Below are positions 52,965-62,900 of a DNA stretch of 64,000 nucleotides, one piece after another. Source of the stretch: Macrocystis pyrifera (Eukaryota; Sar; Phaeophyceae; Laminariales; Laminariaceae); NCBI GenBank assembly GCA_031763025.1, contig JASSKH010000005.1, forward strand, positions 8,677,514-8,741,513, written 5' to 3'. The first letter of the stretch is position 1. Each line of letters opens with the position of its first letter. Made by a program: the position numbers and the translations under genes. The notes beneath the pieces are model-generated. The model was not told the DNA's origin and did not search any database. It was given only the letters and a program-made list of their open reading frames with translations.

Positions 52965-55900
52965 TAGAGAGAGAGGGAGAGAGGTCACAGCTATAAACCT
53001 GAACACACCGCACGTCTCCCACCGCCCCCTCCTTTTGCCACAATAGATAAAATAAGCAAACTCGGCGTTTTTTTTTTTTTGTTTGTTTGCTCTGCATATG
53101 ACGGATTTTTTTTTGTCGAAGTGTAGAAGACGTATCAACAAGTCGCTGGGATAGGGGTGACTGCATAAACAAAACGTACAATCGTAAAAAAAAAATGCTT
53201 TGTTGCTGGACGGGAGAATGAGCTGCCAGACGGAAAATTACACGATGTCGCATCATCATCGGTTACGCACCTATAGCGAAACAAACAAACTCGTAACGGC
53301 AGACACCAAAACCTGTTAGGATAGCAAACAACAAACCAGTGTTTTTTTTGCGAAACAACATATATAGACTGAAGTATATTATTTAGATTAAATGGATCAG
53401 ATCGGACAGCGCACAGTGAAGGTTTTCGTACGCCGACCGATGTTGTGGTTTGTCAAGGTTGCCTCGGGACTGGGTAACACGGTCGATCTTTCACTGTTAC
53501 ACCGGTACCGGTACCGCTACCGGTATATCGCTCACTGCGTACCGTAGTAGGCAAACACCTTCAGTACACACCGATGTCCCCTCATTTTCACGCACCGCCG
53601 CATAGAGTAACCCCAACCCCAACCCCAACCTAACCCAACGTAACCTCAACCCCAACTCCAACCCCTCCTCCGTCCGATTCAACCAGGACTGCGTGGCCTG
53701 TTCCAGCGGACAGTACTGCGAAACCACCGGACTCTTGAGCCCCACCGGTCCGTGCTCCAGCGGTTACTACTGCAAGCGGGGGGTGACGGGTCCTACTCCC
53801 ACCAGCGGCACCTATTCCGAGGACTCGCTGCTGAAGGGCGGAGACGTTTGTCCTGTCCAGTACTTCTGTCCCAACGGGACGGACACGCCCATCCCCTGTG
53901 AGGCGGGCACGTACAACGACCTTCTCGGGCAAGAGGAGTGTTTCGACTGCCCGCCAGGGTTCTTCTGCGAGGCGAATTCGTCGACGTACACGGACAGCCC
54001 TTGCCCCGCTGGGTAAGTCTTGGTTTAAAAAAAAATGGTTTTGGAAGATGAGGGCGGGGGGAGGGGCGGTGTGAGGGGGGGTGTCCTAGATAGGAGAGAT
54101 GTACTCGACCTCATGCACGGCCGTAGCCGTATGACCATGGACCCTCGCATCCCTACAATGCCGGGACGGAGCATGTCGGGTTTTCGCCGACCAGGCAGAC
54201 ATAGGCGGGGGGATTGTCGCTATATATTATCCCTGGTGGTAATTTTGAAGGGGTACGAAGCGTTGCTGGCTCGACGTGTCCGGTGGGTCTGGGACGCCAT
54301 GTTATATCGTATGTATTAACAAAACAGTGTTTCGACTCACATATTTGGGCACTACTACTGCATGCCGGTACGTACGCAAAACAAACAAATAACAGGTACT
54401 ACTGTCTGGAAGGGACACGGTACGCGAACGAGTACCCTTGCCCGCCCGGCACGTACGCCAATACCACCGCGACCACATCTCTGTCCAACTGCGTGGACGC
54501 TCCCGCGGGGTCTTACGTGGTCGGCTCGGCCAGCCTGGAAATCAGCGGAAGGTGAGAGCCCCCATACGTGTGTATCGTATTACACGTGGACATTAACTGG
54601 CACCGCTGGAGGAGTGCAGCAGTATACCGCTCTGGGATCGTTTAGACATCAATATTAACACAAAGCGGTCCTTGAAATAATGTCCACTCGGACGTAGTGT
54701 GTATGTATGTATGTATGTATGTATGTATGTATGTATGTATGTATGTATGTATGTATGTATGTATGTATGTATGTATGTATGTATGTATGTATGTATGTAT
54801 GTATGTATGTATGTATGTATGTATGTATGTATGTATGTATGTATGTATGTATGTATGTATGTATGTATGTATGTATGTATGTATGTATGTATGTATGTAT
54901 GTATGTATGTATGTATGTATGTATGTATGTATGTATGTATGTATGTATGTATGTATGTATGTATGTATGTATGTATGTATGTATGTATGTATGTATGTAT
55001 GTATGTATGTATGTATGTATGTATGTATGTATGTATGTATGTATGTATGTATGTATGTATGTATGTATGTATGTATGTATGTATGTATGTATGTATGTAT
55101 GTATGTATGTATGTATGTATGTATGTATGTATGTATGTATGTATGTATGTATGTATGTATGTATGTATGTATGTATGTATGTATGTATGTATGTATGTAT
55201 GTATGTATGTATGTATGTATGTATGTATGTATGTATGTATGTATGTATGTATGTATGTATGTATGTATGTATGTATGTATGTATGTATGTATGTATGTAT
55301 GTATGTATGTATGTATGTATGTATGTATGTATGTATGTATGTATGTATGTATGTATGTATGTATGTATGTATGTATGTATGTATGTATGTATGTATGTAT
55401 GTATGTATGTATGTATGTATGTATGTATGTATGTATGTATGTATGTATGTATGTATGTATGTATGTATGTATGTATGTATGTATGTATGTATGTATGTAT
55501 GTATGTATGTATGTATGTATGTATGTATGTATGTATGTATGTATGTATGTATGTATGTATGTATGTATGTATGTATGTATGTATGTATGTATGTATGTAT
55601 GTATGTATGTATGTATGTATGTATGTATGTATGTATGTATGTATGTATGTATGTATGTATGTATGTATGTATGTATGTATGTATGTATGTATGTATGTAT
55701 GTATGTATGTATGTATGTATGTATGTATGTATGTATGTATGTATGTATGTATGTATGTATGTATGTATGTATGTATGTATGTATGTATGTATATAGGTCT
55801 ACGAGTAGGACATTAGCGCAATGTATGTATGTATGTATGTATATAGGTCCACGAGTAGGACATTAGCGCAATGGTAAGGTTAGGCTCGCTCTCTGGGGAG

Positions 55901-55994
55901 TAGGGGGGGGGGGGGGCGCCACTGCCGCAAGAATTTTACCTTGAGAAAAAGCATGCTCAGGGGTAAAACGCTACTCTTGTGTTCGCCCTTGTGT

Positions 55995-56032
<38 letters not shown>

Positions 56033-59000
56033 GCCTAGTCGTAGTAACTCAGATCCGGGATGACATGCTAGAGCGGGCTCTCTTCCCCCCCTCCCCATAT
56101 CACTGCCGCTCGTGCCTTCATTTTTATCGCGAGAAAACTTTTCAACACTCTTCTTCCCTCGTCGAAGTGCTTGTATACTATTGTTTCATCCGAAACCAGT
56201 CCTTGCATATAGGGGCAGTGACATATTATAGCCCAAGCAAGGTCAAGGGTTGGTCAAGGTTGTTGGGGGGGAGCACAATGAACGATTAACTTTCACGCCT
56301 TGCTCGTATTACGCATGGGTTGGCGTTTTTCTTGTCGCACGGGGGGGGGGGGGGGAGGCATGCTGTATAACAGAGCGGAATCTTACCTTTACGAAACCCG
56401 TTTTAGTACCAAACTTTTAGCTTTTGCAGAAGCACGTACGTATGTCTGATTGTACTGTCGAGAGATTGATGACGTTGTCCTCCAAAAGGAGACTGAGCGC
56501 AGTCCTAACGAAGGCAAAGGCCATAGTTTACCCTTTTAAGGCAATTTGCAGTCCTGCTTTGGAGGACAGACCGCTATATATTCTAAGTAGTCTGCACCCC
56601 AAAACGGGACTGCAGCACAAAAAAGATTGACCTCTTAAGGTTGACCTCTTAAGGAAGGCAATCCCGCTGTGAGGACCAATTACTTGGGGGAGATCAGAGT
56701 CAAATTTGGGTACGTGTGCACTGCAGTGCAGCACTACAAGGGGGTTGACCCTTTTAGCTACTGCGCTGTACATGCAACACGCATACAAATGACCCTTAAC
56801 TCTTTTGCGACTGCGGTCCCGTTTTGGGAGACAAACTACCTGGAATTTGAGTGGTTCGTCCCCAGAACGGGACTGGAGTTCTAAAAGGGTTGATCCCAAG
56901 CAGTTTGTCCCCCAAAATCGGGTATGCTGAAATAAGTAGAATTATTCTCTGCCCGAGGCGGGGACGGAACGGAACGGAACGCACCGGGCGGCTGCATTTT
57001 TGCAAGTATTGTGATGATGCTTCGTTGAAGATGCTTAGAGGTGCTCTCGTGCTATGCATGGCCGTAGAGTTGTGTGACCATAGACCCTCGCATCATCCCT
57101 ACAATGCCGGACGTCGGGTTTTCACCTACCAGGCAGACTTCGCTTAGAGGGGGGGCGAAGGTCTCGGTCGCCGTTAGACGGAATGATTATGCGCAGGGAC
57201 GGGCGGTTTGGCTTAGGAAGAGCACGTTTTGTGCGTCAAGTCGGATTGGAGCGTGTCGCTCGTTCGCCTACGCGTCTTCGAGTTCTGTTTCTTTTGTCGT
57301 CGTTTTTGCGATTGGCACGTGCACGCTGATACAGTGCGTGCTGAATGTACGTGTGTCTCGCATGTGTTGTGTCGTGTGATTTTTTTTCACTGAAAGGGGC
57401 GTAAAAAAGTTATACCATGATGCATCTGTTTCTTTTAAGAGGCACACAAAAATGTTTCTATTAGTATTAGTAGACACGCAGTTCGTACTAGTTCAAGCAA
57501 TTTACTACATTAAATTGTTTCCATCGCCTCCAAGGCACACGATATAAAATTAAGGTCAGGTCCAAGGCAAGCAAATTTATGCTGTTTTCGTCCCGTTTCC
57601 TGCATGCAGCTGCGATGAGGGCTTCTACTGCTCGGGCGGCTCATCGTCTGCCACCCCGTTCTGCAACGAAACAACGAACGGAGAATGTCAAACAGGTATC
57701 TATGCGGACACTGTTGCGTTTTTGGTATCATAGATAGGTGGCAGGAGCTGCGTTTAGCCGTTCAGCTTCATGTACGTACGTTGTAGAAGAACGATATTTG
57801 GTTTATGCGCGCGTGGCGAACCGTGTCTTGCTATACATCCCACGCTTTGGAGCCAATCAAACGACGAGCCTTGTGGCCGACGAATCAACAGAAGATAGTT
57901 AGTTTGTCGACTCGCAGCACGCCGCTCTCCAAAGAACAGCAGTATTCGGGCAACAACGTACCAAATTGTTGAACGTGGGTCCGTTTCATTTAAAGAGTGC
58001 GTAGGGCACGGAAGAAGGTACCGCCTAGCAAGAACGCTTTATCAAGCTGAAATCCTTGGGGATGCACTACAGTATACCTGGTATACGGTAACCGCGAAAC
58101 AATTGATCATACAATGTTCATGCTGTTGCCGCGCCGTTCTTCGCGTCCTCTCCTCGCCCGGGTTGTCCACCTTAGAGATATTTCTTCGAACGTTACGTCC
58201 TCTATTATTTTTGTTGTTATTCTTGTCCTTGTTTTTACGATTATGTTTGACATTTTCCAATGTGCAGCATGGCGAGCTTCAGCATTGATCACTCATAAAA
58301 CACTCCCAAGGGGTATATAGTCTACACACAAAAAAAGAAGAAGAAAGCCTATGCACAAAATTTTAACGCCCTTTTGTGTATGTACCTACTGTGCTTCCAG
58401 CTCGACACTGACACAAATAAACTCCACGTACTTGCTGCCCGTCCTTATATTTGTTATTATTGCTGCGCTCATTGTTATTATTGCTGCGCTTGCCGTGCGA
58501 CAATGTGCAGCATGAGGTTCAACATTGACCACTCAGAAACACAACAAAACTAAGGAAAAACGAAAACAACTAGAAAACCTACCAGGTATGCACATACGAA
58601 GTCTCACTCCCTCATGTACCTGCTTCCTGCGCAACCTAAAAAATTTTACTTCGATCCCTGTCCCTGCTCCTTCCATCCTCTCCTGTTGTTCTGTCAATAC
58701 ACACGATTTGTAAACACAAAATGTCTGACGCTGGCGCTGTGCAGGCGGGCCATGCGTTGCTGGGCAGTACTGCCCCGCGGGATCTCCTTACCCCCAGGCC
58801 TGCCCGGGGGGAAGCTATTGTGCCGACTCCAGCGGGGCAGTCACTGGAGAGTGCTACGAAGGACACTACTGCACGCAGGTTTGTTTGTGTACTTTCGAAG
58901 TTGTATGTATTGTTATTGCCCCACGTTTAACTGGTAGCACGACGGGCCTCATGATAATAATCCCGCAACTGACTCGCAGGCCAACCTTACAAGTATTACG

Positions 59001-59513
59001 CCCATTCGTTCGAGCGACGGGCTTCATGATAATGATTTCCGCAACTGACTCGCAGGCCAACCTTACAAGTATTATGCCCATTCATTCGAGCGTCCTTCTC
59101 CTCGCGTGTGAAGAAAACGTATTATTGTCCCTCTAAGCGCTTTGCGTCGATAAAAAACAGAAGTACAGAGCAACTTGATAATTTTGTTTTGGTGAGATCG
59201 GCCGTATTGAAAACACGCGAGAAGAGCTGACCGCCCCATCGTGACAATCCCAAAACGGACTTGACTTGCAGGCCAACCTTCTAAGTATTGTGCCCATTCT
59301 TGTGAGCGCTCCCTCGTGTGAAAAGCATGTATGCGTAAACTATAACCCTAAAAAACGCTTGCGTCGACAAAAAAAAAAGTAACGGCTTGATAATTGTTTC
59401 TGAGGTCGACCGTAGTAAGATATGAAAAGAGCTGACCCCTCATATTCCTCCTCCTATTCCCATTCCTCCCCCCCCCCCCCCCCTTCCCCCCCTTCCCCCC
59501 CCCCCCTCCCCCC

Positions 59514-59573
<60 letters not shown>

Positions 59574-59944
59574 TACCATGCACAATGTTGCGGACAAATA
59601 CCCCTTTTGAACATGCTCGTCGTAAACAAAAAACAAACAATATCTCAATGTCTCAAGGGATCTTGGACACCTGCGCCGCAAAATGCGAGCGATGCCAACG
59701 GTGAAGTAGGCGACGTGTGCCCCCCAGGGTTTTACTGCGCGGCGGGTTCGGTGGCTCCGCGCGGCTGCCCGTCCGGCACCTACTCCCCCTCGACGGGCAA
59801 CACAAACGTGTCGGCATGCCTCCCGTGCGAGCCGGGGTTCATGTGTCCCAACGTCAGCACGGCGGATCCGACGGAGCCTTGCCCAGCGGGATTCTACTGC
59901 CCCGCAGGTGATGCCCCCGCAGGTGATATATTGTAGCGAGGGGG

Positions 59945-59987
<43 letters not shown>

Positions 59988-62900
59988 GGGGGGGGTGACG
60001 TACTCATTTGTTTCCTGCCTTAGTCATTTGACCATTGACCACGCATCCCTTTCGAGACGGAGCGAGGGGGAGAATTGCTCATGTGTTGATTGCCCTAGCC
60101 GTTTGACCATTGACCACGGAGCACCAATCCTACTCCTTTTCGAGGCACCTCCAACATCTAGGGGGGCATGTACACGCTGTCATGCATGGCCGCAGTCCGT
60201 ACGCCCATAGACCCTCGCATCCCTACGATGCCGCGGTGGAGCACGTCGGCAGATATTGCTTGCACCAAGCGCGAAGCTAAATGTGAGGTGACGGGGCGAG
60301 TCGCGCATGAAGGGTGAACTACTCCCGACTAAGGGCCGCGTGTGAGGCGGATTTTCCTGCGTATGCATGACAAGTGTGGAACGAATTCAGGGGGGGGGGG
60401 GGGGGGTTATGCTGGGTGGAAAAAGCCGAATATCTGAGGCCGGATGTCCGCGCCATTTGACTGAAATGAATCTCCTCGTTTGATTTGTTTTTTGTTTTTT
60501 GAATTCTGGTTGGGACTCTGGTGTGAAAATCAAAAGAGCATTTTGTTTCCGTCCACACCCGGTATCATTCCGCGTGACTGCTGTGAATGGCTTGAGAGTT
60601 TTGGTGTATGTACAGCGGGATGTTTTAATTTGGCACACCGCGAGGTAGACGGCGGAAGGAGGAGGGTAGGTGGTGTTTGACGAGAGAGCTTTTCGGTTTT
60701 TTTTTCTATAAGCCAAGCTAGCGCAAGTCGGCTTTTATTGGCTTGAATATGTGTTGTATACACCTGGTGAATAACCTTGTGCTGTCTTTGGCTCACAGTC
60801 CAACGGATGCTGCGCCCTCTGCCAGATGCATATATACGTCAATTTGAGTTCGCTCATGCATAAAGAGTCCTTGCGCGCACACACACAGGAGGGAGAAACA
60901 GTGAGAGGTAACGGGTAAAAAGGCGGTACTACGTACTGTCATCTGCCACAGCACCGAAACAGACTAAACAACATTCCAGGCATTCTTGCAGTACGCACCA
61001 CCTGATTGGAAGTCCTCCGTGAGAAGCTCTGCTCCGTAAATGTGTAGCTGGTATATAAGTACGATACAGCTCCATACGGTGGGCTCCACCCCAGACGACA
61101 GGACGGGGGGGAAAAAAAAAATCACTCCTTCTTCGAACAATACCAAGTCTTCTTTCACGGCGGTACGAGTAGAGGTCAGCCAGACAAACACGATCGATCG
61201 GTCGGTCGACTTCAAAGCCAACATTAACCCTTCCAACCTTGGTATTCTAGAGGTCAGACTAACACGATTCCAGTGGATGCACGACTTAGACGATACAAAA
61301 TGATTGGACGGACGCACTGATCAGTCAACCCCTACCGATCAATCGACGGATGATGCGCAGGCACGGCCGAGGCCACCCTGCAGTGCGGAACGGGAGAGGC
61401 TTGTTTGGCTTCGTCGTGGGAGCCGGCGGCGTGCGACGCGGGAACATACCAGACACTCACGGGCCAAGAAACTTGTGCGGACTGTCCAGAGAGGTGAGAC
61501 AAACAGACAGACAAATGGACAGACAGACAGGCAGACATACCCTAATCTCGTATATTTACCGCCGCATGCATGTATAGTTGGCAAGAACATGTGCTTGTGG
61601 GTTTTTTTTTGGGGCCTTCACCAGTCAAGATGTTTTTTTCTTTTTCCTTCATTTTTCCGTTGCAACATTCGTCAATGCGTTAACTCGTAGCCTACAAGCT
61701 TGGGGTTCAACGAGGTCTCTCTCGCAAGCTTGTCAGAGCACAACCCGGGGAGACGTCATCCATTCTTTTGTCCCTGGATTTTACCGCAACGATTGCGCCA
61801 TCTTCAAAAAAACAAATATCCAGCTGAGAAAAAATACTCAAAAAAACAGTAAAGGCCTACGAGTATTCTGGCCGGGGATAGAATCCACGCTGAACGCATT
61901 CACGCCATGAGTCCAAAATGGTGTCTATATTACCGGAGGTACAAACTTACGGCAACCCACAACTAGCTGCTTGATTGAACAAAATGTGCATGGTCGCGCC
62001 AGCTAACTTCGAGTAATAACATGCCTTCCGGCGCGGCAGATTCTACTGCGCCTCTGGGACAGGCGATCCAACCGATTGCCCGGTCGGAAGCTATTGCCCG
62101 CTGGTACGACGCTGGGGACGCAGTATCTGTGTCCGGCCGGCACGTTCGGTAACGCTACCAATCTCGCAAACTCGTCAGAGTGCAGCGCTTGTACCCCAGG
62201 TATGGCTGGCTGTAGATTTTCTCGCAATTTAGTGTTGCGAACGTCGACTATCGATAAATGCTATCATACATCGCCAAACGCGGGCCGCCGCCAAATAGTC
62301 GAGCCTATAGGACCCGAGTTGTAGCGTGCATCTACCTCGCACTAGGGCGTATTTCCCCTCAAAAGAGATGATCGAAAGCAAACCACGTGCCTTAAAAAAA
62401 GGTGTATCGTATGTATGTATCGAAATTCGCGTGCAGTTACTACATCAGCCAAAGCATCCGACGTTGCCTTTTTTGTTTCTTCTTCTCACACATATAGCGC
62501 GGGTTTAGGGTCCAACTACTGAACCCACGAACACCCTACCTCAATGAAACAACAAACGTTTCTAAAAAATACAAAACAATGGCTCCCCAACATTTTCTCT
62601 CGCTTGAAAAAAACGGACGAAGCAACAACAACTAAACAAGAAAAAAAGGCTCGTAGTTTTGCTTCCGGCTTGTTTTTCTCGTATCAAACCTGAACAACAG
62701 AACACGTCAAAGGCTCGTATTTATCTTCCAGCATTTTGTGTCGCATTAAAAGACCTCAACAAAACCCACACAAAACGAAATAACACGAAAATATACACGC
62801 ACGCACGCACGCATACACTCGCATACACACTCGCAGGCTCGTATTGTGGTGAGGCTGGGCTCAACTCGCCGACGGGGCTGTGCCAAGAGGGCTACTACTG

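Noticed and set aside
54697-55866. Long open frames of repeated M-Y-V-C
   Set aside because: They are translations of the (GTAT)n microsatellite in an intron; all three plus frames are open for the same reason.
58970-59330. Repeated CGCAG|GCCAACC acceptors in intron 32 as extra exons
   Set aside because: The reading frames behind them lack the cysteine pattern and hit stops; exon 32 joins exon 33 in phase without them.
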